From NCBI GenBank assembly GCA_017619795.1, contig JAFZRP010000114.1:1-64000 (forward strand): a stretch of 64,000 nucleotides of DNA, given 5' to 3'. The translations under genes were made by a program, and so were the position numbers. Position 1 is the first letter of the stretch. The number at the start of each line of letters is the position of its first letter. Source of the stretch: Treponema sp. (GTDB lineage: Bacteria > Spirochaetota > Spirochaetia > Treponematales > Treponemataceae). This document shows, one piece after another, positions 53,747 to 61,750 of the stretch. The notes beneath the pieces were generated by a model. The model worked only from the letters and a program-made list of their open reading frames with translations, searched no databases and was not told the origin of the DNA.

Positions 53747-53995
53747 ATGCCACAGGAAGATTATTCAAAATTAATAAATACGATTCTGACACTGTCTTTT
53801 GAACAGCGTTTAAATATCCTTTCTGTTGTAGCGGATTCATTAAAGGATACTATTCCTGTACCTCCTAGCTTGTCTGTTTCTTCAATCGAAGAATTAAATC
53901 AAAAACTTGATGAGGGACTTTCAGATATAAAAGCAGGAAATGTTATACCAGCCGAAGTAGTAAATAAACGTCTTCACGAAAAATACGGAATATGA
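53747..53995 (+). CDS. antitoxin of a RelE/ParE-type module
   Basis: An 82-residue protein beginning after a very good ribosome site (AAAGGAGG). LSFEQRLNILSVVADSLKDT resembles addiction-module antitoxins of the short stabilisation-protein (DUF2281/RelB-like) type. A Ser/Glu-rich middle and a helical end follow (PAEVVNKRLHEKYGI). Its stop overlaps the toxin start by 4 bp. It should form a complex with the next gene's product and repress the pair. Confidence 0.78.
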   Translation: MPQEDYSKLINTILTLSFEQRLNILSVVADSLKDTIPVPPSLSVSSIEELNQKLDEGLSDIKAGNVIPAEVVNKRLHEKYGI

Positions 53996-54303
53996 ATACA
54001 TTTAAAGTTTCTTATTCAGAAAAAGCAGAAGCTGATTTAGATAAAATTTACGATTTTGTTGCTAATGAGTACCATAATCAAAAGGCTGCAGTAAGACTTC
54101 TCCAAAGATTAACGAAAGCAATAGATGATTTAAGTTTTATGGCAGATTCATATCATTTTTTTCAAGAAGAGCCATATTTTAGCGAAGGTATTCGATATTT
54201 TTCTGAAGGTAAATATTCCGTTTTTTACACAATAATCGATAATACAGCGTATGTTCTGCGAATTGTACCAGGGGCAGTAGATTTACTGAAAGTACTATCC
54301 TAA
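53992..54303 (+). CDS. RelE/ParE-family toxin
   Basis: A 103-residue toxin. FKVSYSEKAEADLDKIYDFV and the following AVRLLQRLTKAIDDL are the RelE/ParE helix hairpin, and YFSEGKYSVFYTIIDNTAYV then LRIVPGAVD is the beta-sheet core. ParE members block gyrase and RelE members cut mRNA on the ribosome; the sequence alone does not decide. It overlaps its antitoxin by 4 bp and sits just outside the CRISPR array, as such stabilising modules often do. Confidence 0.85.
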   Translation: MNTFKVSYSEKAEADLDKIYDFVANEYHNQKAAVRLLQRLTKAIDDLSFMADSYHFFQEEPYFSEGIRYFSEGKYSVFYTIIDNTAYVLRIVPGAVDLLKVLS

Positions 54304-54331
54304 TTTTTCTAGACAAAAATAGACCCTAAAA

Positions 54332-54787
54332 CTATATCAGCACGCGTATAAATCCGGCAGGAGCTTTTGAAACCGTATTGAATAATATTTCTAAGGTTTC
54401 AGGCTCCTGCCTTTTTATTTTTGCTATAATATTTGAAATCTCTATCATCGTTAGTTCTTCATCACCTTCAGAAATCACGACAACTAGTTTTTGTATTTTA
54501 CCTTTATCTTTGTTTGAAAAATAATCCTCCGCTTCATCCGCAGAATTAAACTCCAGATATTTAATTTCCGTCATATCTGAAAAACATTCTTCAAAATCAT
54601 AAACACTTGTGTGAACCGGTCCGTTGTGCAGATAGTCATCCAGGAAAACACGAGCTTTTTCGCGATTATCTTCGTTTACCTTTGAGAGTATCTTTTTTGT
54701 GATTTCCAATACATCTTTACAATAGTCTCCATAAGCGTTGGAGAGGATTTCGTCTGTTGTTAAAGGTTCATGTTCGGTCTTATTCAT
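54332..54787 (-). CDS. hypothetical acidic cytosolic protein
   Basis: A 151-residue protein with no recognised domain. It is rich in Glu and Asp and helical in the first half (EILSNAYGDYCKDVLEITKK), and has a predicted beta-helix mix later (LVVVISEGDEELTMIEISNI). The ATG lies 13 nt after a TATAAT-like -10 box on the minus strand with no Shine-Dalgarno. It converges on the RelE/ParE toxin gene. Confidence 0.55.
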   Translation of the reverse strand: MNKTEHEPLTTDEILSNAYGDYCKDVLEITKKILSKVNEDNREKARVFLDDYLHNGPVHTSVYDFEECFSDMTEIKYLEFNSADEAEDYFSNKDKGKIQKLVVVISEGDEELTMIEISNIIAKIKRQEPETLEILFNTVSKAPAGFIRVLI

Positions 54788-54908
54788 TTTATCAAGCGTT
54801 ATTATATCACTGCCCGGTTTTTTTTCAAGAAAGTCTCACGTATGTTTTAGGATTTTAAACCAATACACATGTATTATATAAAATTCCCAAAACACACTTC
54901 CCGAAGTC

Positions 54909-54936
54909 TTGTGTTATTCCAAAACTGATGTATAAT
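54909..54936 (+). promoter_or_regulatory. promoter of the alpha-CTD-like gene
   Basis: TTGTGT (54909-54914), a 16-bp spacer and a perfect TATAAT (54931-54936). A normal leader with GGAGG (54958-54962) then leads to the ATG at 54968. Confidence 0.75.
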
Positions 54937-54967
54937 GCACCCTTGAAAACAAACTTTGGAGGATAAA

Positions 54968-55240
54968 ATGAAAACGATTCGAGAAGTGATGGATATGCCG
55001 GTAACTAATTTGGAACTGTCTGTTAGATGCTGTAACTGTCTTAAAAATATGAATATCAAAACCCTAAGTGAATTGACATCCTTAAAAGAAGAGGATTTTT
55101 CACATGTACGGAATATGGGACAAAAATCTATGGAGCTTATAAAAAATCTGCTTTCAAGTTATGGATTGTGTTTTTCTATGACAGACCGCGACTGGCTTCA
55201 ATGGGGCTTGATGAATAAGCAGTGGATTTTGAGTCATTAA
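54968..55240 (+). CDS. stand-alone RNA-polymerase alpha-CTD-like protein
   Basis: A 90-residue protein from the ATG at 54968 (GGAGG six bases upstream); an in-frame TTG 12 bases earlier overlaps that site and is unlikely. PVTNLELSVRCCNCLKNMNI, KTLSELTSLKEEDFSHVRNM and GQKSMELIKNLLSSYGLCFS follow the RpoA C-terminal domain closely: helix, hairpin, then a helix-hairpin-helix. The rest of RpoA is absent. A Cys pair (CCNC) sits where most alpha subunits have RSxN. It may bind UP-element DNA or mimic the subunit; neither is proven. Confidence 0.8.
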   Translation: MKTIREVMDMPVTNLELSVRCCNCLKNMNIKTLSELTSLKEEDFSHVRNMGQKSMELIKNLLSSYGLCFSMTDRDWLQWGLMNKQWILSH

Positions 55241-55298
55241 ACAAAGTGTACAATTAAGCAGAACAAACTTATAATCAAAGTGGACACTGGGGGTAAAA

Positions 55299-56387
55299 AT
55301 GAACGTAAAGGGACAAAAGGCTGCCGTATGTATGGGAAAGAAAAGCGTAAAGGTACAGGAGCTGATAAAAAGCTTTCCGCCGGAATATCAGAATGCAACA
55401 AAAAGAGCTTATTACGAAAAAGCAGCGTACATACATCGTCATCAGAAAGGAATTATAAAGATTTCGCGCTGGCGTTTTGCAGACGAACGTAAAACCCCGC
55501 TGGAGCTTATCCGAAAGCCAATAGTCGTAGAAACAGATTCAAAGTTTTTTGATTATTCGGATAAGGATACGGAAACAAAGCGTGTATTTTATCTGAACTT
55601 TGCAGACCCCCTTCTTTTTGGTTATTACGCAACAAACCTTTTTGCACAGGACGAGATTCAAACGTTTGAGCATCCTTTGCTTGGGTCGGTAGCAGAATAT
55701 CTTGAAGCGGCAAAAATACAGGAGCTTGTGCCATTAACAGATGTAAAAATCCGCGCAGATGATGCTAAGCACAGTCTGGTTCACATACCGACACCGTATA
55801 TTGTGGAAAATGTACCGTACTGGATTCTTGTAAATACAAGTCCTGCTCTTGCTGACGGAAGGATGGGGAACATTTACGGGAGAAAGTTTTCTATTGCGTG
55901 TAAATATGCTGAGTCATTATCAGACAGTGAACAACGAAAATTAGCCAGGGAAATTATAGGCAAGGCTTTTACCTTGATTGAAAAAGAAGAAAAGAACAAT
56001 ATTCTTGCAATGGCGGCACCAAGCTCCGGTTATGGTAACGATCCATACACGAGTGAACAGCTTACACTTATCCTGCAGTGTCTGCTTGCTGGTTTCGGAG
56101 GTGCCGCCAAATGTACAAGTGAAAGCAAGAGAAAAGAATGTGTTATTCACACTGGAAACTGGGGCTGCGGCGCTTTTGGTAATGATAAGGAGCTTATTTA
56201 TTTGATGCAGCTTTTTTGTGCAAGTGTAACTGGTATTTCAAAAATTGTGTTTCATGGACTCAACGATACAGATAAAAAGCTTTTGGAAAATGCGCAGAAA
56301 AAATTAAGTGAATTAAAAGATTATGAACCTCTTATGGACTTTCTGCTTGCTCAGAATTATCACTGGCACTTTGGCGACGGGAATTAA
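55299..56387 (+). CDS. PARG-like macrodomain protein
   Basis: A 362-residue protein. The core of a poly(ADP-ribose) glycohydrolase-type macrodomain is visible: NFADPLLFGYYATNLFAQDE (about 107-126) aligns with the family GGG-x-QEE catalytic loop, with the acidic pair kept as Gln-Asp-Glu but the glycines replaced. HTGNWGCGAFGNDKELIYLM (about 293-312) is the strongly conserved second loop. The fold would bind ADP-ribose. Whether it cuts is uncertain because of the changed glycine loop. A basic N-terminal part (about 1-60) may bind partners. No ADP-ribosyltransferase was seen nearby. Confidence 0.72.
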   Translation: MNVKGQKAAVCMGKKSVKVQELIKSFPPEYQNATKRAYYEKAAYIHRHQKGIIKISRWRFADERKTPLELIRKPIVVETDSKFFDYSDKDTETKRVFYLNFADPLLFGYYATNLFAQDEIQTFEHPLLGSVAEYLEAAKIQELVPLTDVKIRADDAKHSLVHIPTPYIVENVPYWILVNTSPALADGRMGNIYGRKFSIACKYAESLSDSEQRKLAREIIGKAFTLIEKEEKNNILAMAAPSSGYGNDPYTSEQLTLILQCLLAGFGGAAKCTSESKRKECVIHTGNWGCGAFGNDKELIYLMQLFCASVTGISKIVFHGLNDTDKKLLENAQKKLSELKDYEPLMDFLLAQNYHWHFGDGN

Positions 56388-56478
56388 GCTATCACCTTTT
56401 GGATAAAGTTTATAACAAAATCTCCATTTGAACTAAACTTTGTTTTTATTTATAATAGCAGCAAAATAGGAACAAAAG

Positions 56479-57264
56479 ATGATTATAGATTTCCACGCAC
56501 ATATTTATCCAACAAAAATTGCAGAAAAAGCTACAAAGGCAATCAGCGACTTTTACAATGCGCCGATGAGCTACTACGGAACGGCAGAAGAGCTGTTGGC
56601 AAGTGGCAGCAAAATCGGAGTAGAAAAATATATTGTACATTCAACTGCCACAAAACCAATGCAGGTTGAATCCATCAACAATTTTATAATTGGCGAGATG
56701 GAGGAGCATCCTGAGTTTGTTGGCTTTGGAACTATGCACCCGGATTACAACAATTTTGAGCAGGAGCTAAAACGGATCAGCGCTGCGGGGCTTCGGGGTA
56801 TAAAGCTTCATCCAGATTTCCAGAAGTTCCAGATAGATACTCCAAAAATGGATGATGTTTATAACGTGATGGCAGAGCTTAAGCTGCCGGTTCTTGTTCA
56901 TGCCGGAGATTGCCGTTACGATTTTTCCGGTCCAAAGCGAATCCGAAATGTGCTCGACAAGCATCCTGATCTTATTGTGATTGCCGCACATTTCGGTGGT
57001 TATACAGAATGGGACGCTTCAATGGAATACCTTGTTGGACAGAAGGTTTACTTTGACACTTCAAGTACGCTGTGGAAGCTTCCAATTGAGAAAGCACAGA
57101 ATATGATAAAGGCTCACGGTGCAGAACAGTTCCTGTTTGGTTCTGATTTCCCGATGTGGGATCACGAGGAAGAGCTGGAACGCTTTAACAAGCTTGAGCT
57201 GAATGAAGAAGACCGCGAAAAAGTGCTTTATAAAAATGCGGCTAAACTGTTGGGATTGAAATAA
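56479..57264 (+). CDS. amidohydrolase family 2 (TIM-barrel metal-dependent hydrolase)
   Basis: A 261-residue enzyme. MIIDFHAHIYP gives the first metal ligands (HxH), LRGIKLHPDFQKFQ the Lys and His, LPVLVHAGD the third, VIAAHFGGYTEWD the fourth and FLFGSDFPMWDHEEELERFN the last Asp. This is the complete amidohydrolase_2 set. Relatives hydrolyse or decarboxylate aromatic or sugar-derived acids; the substrate is not evident here. AGGAAC precedes the ATG. Confidence 0.85.
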   Translation: MIIDFHAHIYPTKIAEKATKAISDFYNAPMSYYGTAEELLASGSKIGVEKYIVHSTATKPMQVESINNFIIGEMEEHPEFVGFGTMHPDYNNFEQELKRISAAGLRGIKLHPDFQKFQIDTPKMDDVYNVMAELKLPVLVHAGDCRYDFSGPKRIRNVLDKHPDLIVIAAHFGGYTEWDASMEYLVGQKVYFDTSSTLWKLPIEKAQNMIKAHGAEQFLFGSDFPMWDHEEELERFNKLELNEEDREKVLYKNAAKLLGLK

Positions 57265-57292
57265 ACATAAACTGAAGTAAACATATACTAAA

Positions 57293-58015
57293 ATGAATGT
57301 AAAAATGAATAAAAGTGTTTTTTTGCAGGGATTGCGCGACGGAGTTCCAATTGGACTCGGATATTTTGCAGTTGCCTTTTCCTTAGGAATTATTGCTCAA
57401 AAAGCAGGTCTCTCAGCCTTCCAGGGCTTTATTGCGAGCTTTTTCAACGTTGCGTCGGCTGGGGAAAATGCGTTATTTAATTCTATGATTGAGCAGGCGA
57501 CTTATGTTGAAGTTGCCGTCATCACTTTTGTAGTAAACGCACGTTATTTTTTAATGAGCTGCTCTTTAAGCCAGCATTTTGACCCAAACACAAAGTTTTT
57601 CCACAGGCTGCTCGTTGGCTTTGGAATTACAGACGAAATATTCGGTATTTCAATTGCAAAGGCAAGGGAAGGGTATGTAAATCCGTGGTACAATTACGGG
57701 GCGATATTGATTTCGGTACCGCTCTGGAGTCTGGGAACTTCTCTTGGAATAATTGCCGGCAATATTCTTCCGGTAAGAGTTGTGAGTGCCCTTTCGGTAG
57801 CGTTGTACGGAATGTTCATAGCCATCATCATCCCGCCTGCAAAAAAGAACCTGGTAATTGCAATTGCTGTTGCAGTAAGCTTTATTTCAAGCTATGTTTG
57901 CGGAATAATTCCTGTTGTCCGCGAGCTTTCTGGCGGCACCAGAACCATAATTCTCACAATTGTGATTTCGGCAATTATCGCCATCATTAAGCCGGTAGAT
58001 GAGGAGCAAAAATGA
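57293..58015 (+). CDS. azlC: branched-chain amino acid exporter, large subunit (AzlC family)
   Basis: A 240-residue AzlC-family membrane protein. VPIGLGYFAVAFSLGIIAQK with the following AGLSAFQGF is the family start, and FVVNARYFLMSCSLSQHF then FGITDEIFGIS the central signature. About seven hydrophobic helices are present. The start may also be Met5 (57305). Its stop overlaps azlD by 4 bp. The pair exports branched-chain amino acids or related toxic analogues in other bacteria; that role is by analogy. Confidence 0.9.
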   Translation: MNVKMNKSVFLQGLRDGVPIGLGYFAVAFSLGIIAQKAGLSAFQGFIASFFNVASAGENALFNSMIEQATYVEVAVITFVVNARYFLMSCSLSQHFDPNTKFFHRLLVGFGITDEIFGISIAKAREGYVNPWYNYGAILISVPLWSLGTSLGIIAGNILPVRVVSALSVALYGMFIAIIIPPAKKNLVIAIAVAVSFISSYVCGIIPVVRELSGGTRTIILTIVISAIIAIIKPVDEEQK

Positions 58016-58317
58016 CAGGTAACGCATACATTTATATCTTTACTGCTGCTCTTGTTTCCTACTTAATCCGTGTTCTTCCGCTTACTTTAATCCGTAAACC
58101 AATAAACAATAAGTTCATAAAATCCTTTTTATACTACGTGCCTTATGTTACGCTCGCCGTTATGACCTTCCCGGCAATTATCGAAGCAACACAATCCCCA
58201 ATTGCAGGCATAATTGCACTTGTTGTAGGAATTGTAGTTTCGTACTTTGGGCTTGGACTTTTCCCGGTTGCGTGCATTTGCTGCGGAATAGTATTCATTG
58301 CTGAATTATTTTTATAA
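58012..58317 (+). CDS. azlD: branched-chain amino acid exporter, small subunit (AzlD family)
   Basis: A 101-residue AzlD-family protein with three to four hydrophobic helices (AALVSYLIRVLPLTLIRKP, then FLYYVPYVTLAVMTFPAI, then IIALVVGIVVSYFGLGLF). It overlaps azlC by 4 bp (ATGA), as is usual for the pair. Confidence 0.9.
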   Translation: MTGNAYIYIFTAALVSYLIRVLPLTLIRKPINNKFIKSFLYYVPYVTLAVMTFPAIIEATQSPIAGIIALVVGIVVSYFGLGLFPVACICCGIVFIAELFL

Positions 58318-58344
58318 ATTTTTTCAAAATTCTCACACAAACAC

Positions 58345-58372
58345 TTGCGCCATTTAAATTCTTTGATATAGT
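58345..58372 (+). promoter_or_regulatory. promoter of leaderless cheX-like gene
   Basis: TTGCGC (58345-58350), a 16-bp spacer and TATAGT (58367-58372), with the ATG at 58380. The start codon should be the first or nearly first base of the transcript. Confidence 0.6.
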
Positions 58373-58379
58373 TAACAGT

Positions 58380-58838
58380 ATGGATGTTAAGGTAATCAAC
58401 GCTTTTTTGACGGCAGGTATAAATGCCTTTAAGTTTATGTTCTCAATAGACTGCACAAATAATGAGCCATTTCTCATGGATATAAAAATTGGACACCAGT
58501 GGGAAATCTCCGGTATTCTGGGAATTACCGGTGATTGTAAGGGTGTTGTTGTTTTCAGACTTCACAAAAACCTTGCAAAGAAAATGCTCGAAATGTCTGG
58601 GCTTCAGTATGAGGAAGCTGATGCAGAAGAAATGTCCAGGGAGCTTGTAAGCGAGTTTACCAATATTATTTCCGGCAATGCAATTTCGGCAATTAAAGAT
58701 AAAGATCTGGATATTTCGCCACCGCTGACAATTGCAGGTCCAAATCATCAGATTTCGTGGCCAAAGACCTATCCGGTAATCGCAATCCCATTCTCTACTC
58801 AATACGGTCCGTTTGAAGTAGACGTTTGCTTTAAGTAG
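58380..58838 (+). CDS. cheX: CheX-type CheY-phosphate phosphatase
   Basis: A 152-residue chemotaxis phosphatase. ELVSEFTNIISGNAISAI (about 84-101) holds the catalytic Glu-x-x-Asn pair of the CheX/CheC/FliY fold. DVKVINAFLTAGINAFKFMF is the family's N-terminal helix and GVVVFRLHKNLAKKMLEMSG the central hairpin. CheX is the phosphatase of spirochetes, and it removes phosphate from CheY to end a motor signal. The gene stands alone here, outside a chemotaxis operon, so it may be an extra copy. The ATG lies 7 nt after a -10 box. Confidence 0.87.
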   Translation: MDVKVINAFLTAGINAFKFMFSIDCTNNEPFLMDIKIGHQWEISGILGITGDCKGVVVFRLHKNLAKKMLEMSGLQYEEADAEEMSRELVSEFTNIISGNAISAIKDKDLDISPPLTIAGPNHQISWPKTYPVIAIPFSTQYGPFEVDVCFK

Positions 58839-58844
58839 TTTAAG

Positions 58845-59642
58845 CTATTCTACAAGAAACAAAGTTCCCTTTGCGCTTTCGTCAGAAAGATTTGTAAGTG
58901 CGTTCTCTTTGTCGCCATTTGCTAAAAGCATCTGGATTCCGTACACAGTGATTTTTTCTGCTGCCTGAATCTTTGTTTCCATGCCGCCTGTTCCAAAAGC
59001 ATTTGTTTCGCCAATCTTTACGCTTTTTCTAAGCTCTGGAATTGAAGAAACAGTTTCAATCAGCTTTGCGTTTGGATTAGTTTTAGGATTCTCGGAATAA
59101 ATACCATCAACATCACTAAAGAGAATAAGAAGATCTGCGGACCACAAAATTGCTGTGAGTGCAGAAAGATTATCATTATCACCGATCTTAATTTCGTCAA
59201 AGCTTACACTGTCGTTTTCGTTGATGATTGGTACAACACCTTCATCTACAAGTGTAAACAGTGTATTTCGAATATTCAGACTTCGGTGTTCGTTTTCAAA
59301 ATCATCCTTTGTAAGAAGCAGCTGACCAATATGAAGTCCCTGCTGCTGGAAAGCCTTTCGCCACTGGTGCATAAGCTCCACCTGTCCAATAGAGCAAAGA
59401 GCCTGTCGGTAATGAACATCCTTTTTACGTGCCCACTCCTTGGTAGTAGAAACACCTGCAACCTGTGCTCCCGAAGAAACAAGAACAATCTGCTTGCCGC
59501 TTTTTATAAGCTCGGCGCACTGTCTTGCAAAATCCTGCATAAAGTCGGTGTTCTGAGTTCCATCCGGCTTTGAAAGTGTATTTGAGCCAATTTTTATAAC
59601 AATTTTTCGAGCGCTTTTTACCGCTTCGCTAATACAGTTCAT
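58845..59642 (-). CDS. proB: glutamate 5-kinase
   Basis: A 265-residue amino-acid kinase, first step of proline synthesis. KIVIKIGSNTLSKPDG is the phosphate-binding start, LVSSGAQVAG the second loop, INENDSVSFDEIKIGDNDNL the catalytic core and GTGGMETKIQAAE the last. It lacks the C-terminal PUA domain of longer ProB proteins. The ATG at 59642 has AAGGAG upstream, 10 bp after proA; the frame runs back to 59678 inside proA without support. Confidence 0.95.
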   Translation of the reverse strand: MNCISEAVKSARKIVIKIGSNTLSKPDGTQNTDFMQDFARQCAELIKSGKQIVLVSSGAQVAGVSTTKEWARKKDVHYRQALCSIGQVELMHQWRKAFQQQGLHIGQLLLTKDDFENEHRSLNIRNTLFTLVDEGVVPIINENDSVSFDEIKIGDNDNLSALTAILWSADLLILFSDVDGIYSENPKTNPNAKLIETVSSIPELRKSVKIGETNAFGTGGMETKIQAAEKITVYGIQMLLANGDKENALTNLSDESAKGTLFLVE

Positions 59643-59652
59643 TTTTTTCTCC

Positions 59653-60903
59653 TTAACGTATCTGACCATCGCCATCAATCAGATACTTGGTGGTTGTCAA
59701 AGCTTTAATTCCCATAGGACCGCGCGCATGGAGCTTCTGGGTGCTTATTCCAAGCTCTGCACCAAAACCAAACTCGCCGCCATCGGTAAAGCGTGTGCTT
59801 GCATTTACATAAACGCAGCTTGCATCAACCTTAGACTGGAAAAGCTTAGCATTTTCGCGGCTTTCGGTAACAATTGTTTCGCTGTGCTTTGTGTTGTGTG
59901 CGTTTATAAAGCTTATAGCCTCGTTTACGTCTTCTACAGTTTTGATGCAGCATTCGTAATCAAGATATTCTGTATCAAAATCTTCAGCGGTAGCAGGAAC
60001 AGCAGATTTAAGATATTGAATTGCCACTTCATCAGCGTGAAGCTTTACCCGGCCGTTAAAGGTCTTTTCTACCATCGGCAAGAACTCTGCGGCAACCTTT
60101 TTATTAACAACAATTCCTTCAATTGCATTGCAAACGCTCGGTCTCTGAATCTTTGCATTTTCCGCAATCTTGCAGGCCATTTCCAGATTAGCAGTTTCAT
60201 CAACATAAAGATGACAAACGCCGCTTCCAGTTTCAATTACAGGGATTCGCGCATTCTGAACAACGTGCTGAATCAGCTTTTTACCGCTTCCGCGTGGCAG
60301 ACAAACATCAATCATTCCAACAGCGTTTAAAATCTGATCAACATCGCTGTGGTCGTGCTCGCGAACCTCTACAAGCTCTATAGCTTCTGGAACACCGCCT
60401 TTTACACCGGCAAGCGCTTCTTTAATAATACGTACAATTTCTTTATTAGATTTATAGGCTGATGATGATCCGCGCAGCAATATTGCGTTGGCACTCTTAT
60501 ACGCAAGGCTGAAGGCGTCTACGGTAACGTTCGGGCGGCTTTCGTAAATAATTGCTACAACTCCAAGCGGAACTCTTACCTGACGAATCAAAAGTCCATT
60601 CGGAGTTTTCCAGCCTGCAACTTCCTCGCCAATCGGGTCTGTCTGATTTATGATTGTCTTTATACTGTCAATAATTCCGTCGAGTCTGGAATCGTTTAAG
60701 GCAAGGCGGTCAATTAATGATTCCGACATTCCTCCTGCACGACCAGCTTCAACATCCTTTTTATTTGCTGCGATGATGGAGGCACGATTTTTATCCAATG
60801 CCTCTGCAACTGCCTTAAGGGCTTCGTTTTTCTGAGCTGCTGTCTGCATTGCAAGCTTTTCGCTTCCTGCTCGTAAGCTGTCTGTAATAATTTTAATATC
60901 CAT
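59653..60903 (-). CDS. proA: gamma-glutamyl phosphate reductase
   Basis: A 416-residue enzyme of the aldehyde-dehydrogenase fold, second step of proline synthesis. VPLGVVAIIYESRPNVTVDA is the family signature, RGSGKKLIQHVVQNARIPVI and VCHLYVDETAN the core, and PSVCNAIE holds the catalytic Cys. The ATG at 60903 follows GAGG; the frame runs 15 bases farther to 60918 in the palindrome copy E. It is upstream of and co-transcribed with proB. Confidence 0.95.
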   Translation of the reverse strand: MDIKIITDSLRAGSEKLAMQTAAQKNEALKAVAEALDKNRASIIAANKKDVEAGRAGGMSESLIDRLALNDSRLDGIIDSIKTIINQTDPIGEEVAGWKTPNGLLIRQVRVPLGVVAIIYESRPNVTVDAFSLAYKSANAILLRGSSSAYKSNKEIVRIIKEALAGVKGGVPEAIELVEVREHDHSDVDQILNAVGMIDVCLPRGSGKKLIQHVVQNARIPVIETGSGVCHLYVDETANLEMACKIAENAKIQRPSVCNAIEGIVVNKKVAAEFLPMVEKTFNGRVKLHADEVAIQYLKSAVPATAEDFDTEYLDYECCIKTVEDVNEAISFINAHNTKHSETIVTESRENAKLFQSKVDASCVYVNASTRFTDGGEFGFGAELGISTQKLHARGPMGIKALTTTKYLIDGDGQIR

Positions 60904-60912
60904 AAAAACCTC

Positions 60913-60942
60913 TGTCATTGCCGGACTTAATCCGACAATCTC
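60913..60942. repeat. dispersed short palindrome copy E
   Basis: TGTCATTGCCGGACTTAATC followed by CGACAATCTC; the arms pair. It lies directly upstream of the proA ribosome site and overlaps the longest proA frame. Confidence 0.6.
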
Positions 60943-60952
60943 AAAACAAAAA

Positions 60953-60980
60953 AAGCCAGAACCAATTAAGTTCCGGCTTC
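60953..60980 (-). terminator. terminator after the 61024-61545 gene
   Basis: On the minus strand AAGCCGGAAC, TTAATT and GGTTCTGGCTT form a stem followed by a T run (TTTTTGTTTTG). It separates the small gene from proAB. Confidence 0.8.
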
Positions 60981-61023
60981 CTCAATTTCGCTTCGATTTC
61001 AATAATGCTTTCAAAAGCAAAAA

Positions 61024-61545
61024 TTAATAATTAGCTAAGAAATACATTCCCAACATCATAGCTAACCGGCACTTTTTCTCGGACCAATCTGCTTTGGGGG
61101 GGAGATTAGAGATGTACCACCAGAAAATACCGAATTCCGGATCAATACGCAGAGAATATTCTGCAAACTCCGGAGAATCTGGCTTCTGGCCGAACATAAG
61201 CTCAACACCCTGATTTATAAGCTGAAGAAAAAGTACATAATTATCTTTCCAGTTTTCGTTACCAAGGAAAATGTTCAATTGATAAAGAAGCTGGTCTTTC
61301 AAAGCAATGTCAGATTTTTCAACCCAAGTTTTTTGTATAAGAAGTGTAAAATTGTTTTTAAAGCTCGAAACTAGTTTTTGAACTCTCTCGTCTTCCATTT
61401 TTGAGAAATCTTTTTTTGCACCAAAGGCTGTTGCAATGGTATCTGCAGGAACGTCAAAGTCCTTAGGATTGTTCAAAAATTCAGAAAGCGCATTGATTGT
61501 TTTACTATCCAAAAACTCTGCAAGAAGTTCGTTCTGTTTATCCAT
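61024..61545 (-). CDS. hypothetical cytosolic protein
   Basis: A 173-residue protein with no recognised domain. It is helical, with a Trp-rich C-terminal part (FGIFWWYISNLPPKADWSEK). The start at 61545 is 6 nt after a TAATAT -10 box with a TTGACC -35 at the ideal 17-bp spacing, and no Shine-Dalgarno, so its mRNA is probably leaderless. A terminator follows. Confidence 0.6.
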   Translation of the reverse strand: MDKQNELLAEFLDSKTINALSEFLNNPKDFDVPADTIATAFGAKKDFSKMEDERVQKLVSSFKNNFTLLIQKTWVEKSDIALKDQLLYQLNIFLGNENWKDNYVLFLQLINQGVELMFGQKPDSPEFAEYSLRIDPEFGIFWWYISNLPPKADWSEKKCRLAMMLGMYFLANY

Positions 61546-61551
61546 ACTCAG

Positions 61552-61580
61552 ATATTAAAGTTTTATTGAAGTTTGGTCAA
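61552..61580 (-). promoter_or_regulatory. promoter of a leaderless gene
   Basis: On the minus strand TTGACC (61580-61575), a 17-bp spacer and TAATAT (61557-61552), then six bases and the ATG at 61545. Confidence 0.7.
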
Positions 61581-61588
61581 TGCAGGGC

Positions 61589-61735
61589 TACAGAAATCAG
61601 TTTTGTTAGCATTTATGCAAAAAAAAATAGCTACCAGTCGAGTTACGTCTTTCGAACCGCACGCTTGCGTGCTACACGCTGATGTGCCTTGTAATTATAT
61701 ACGTTTGCCGCTAAAGCGTAAAACTGATTTCTGTA
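61589..61735. repeat. 147-bp element with 16-bp inverted ends
   Basis: TACAGAAATCAGTTTT (61589-61604) and its exact reverse complement AAAACTGATTTCTGTA (61720-61735) bound a stretch that holds a GCACGC/GCGTGC hairpin. No coding sequence was found in it. It resembles a miniature inverted-repeat element. Confidence 0.6.
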
Positions 61736-61750
61736 CTTTTGATATAAGTT

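Noticed and set aside
59728..60330. 200-codon plus-strand frame
   Set aside because: It is antisense to proA, with no ribosome site and shadow-like composition.
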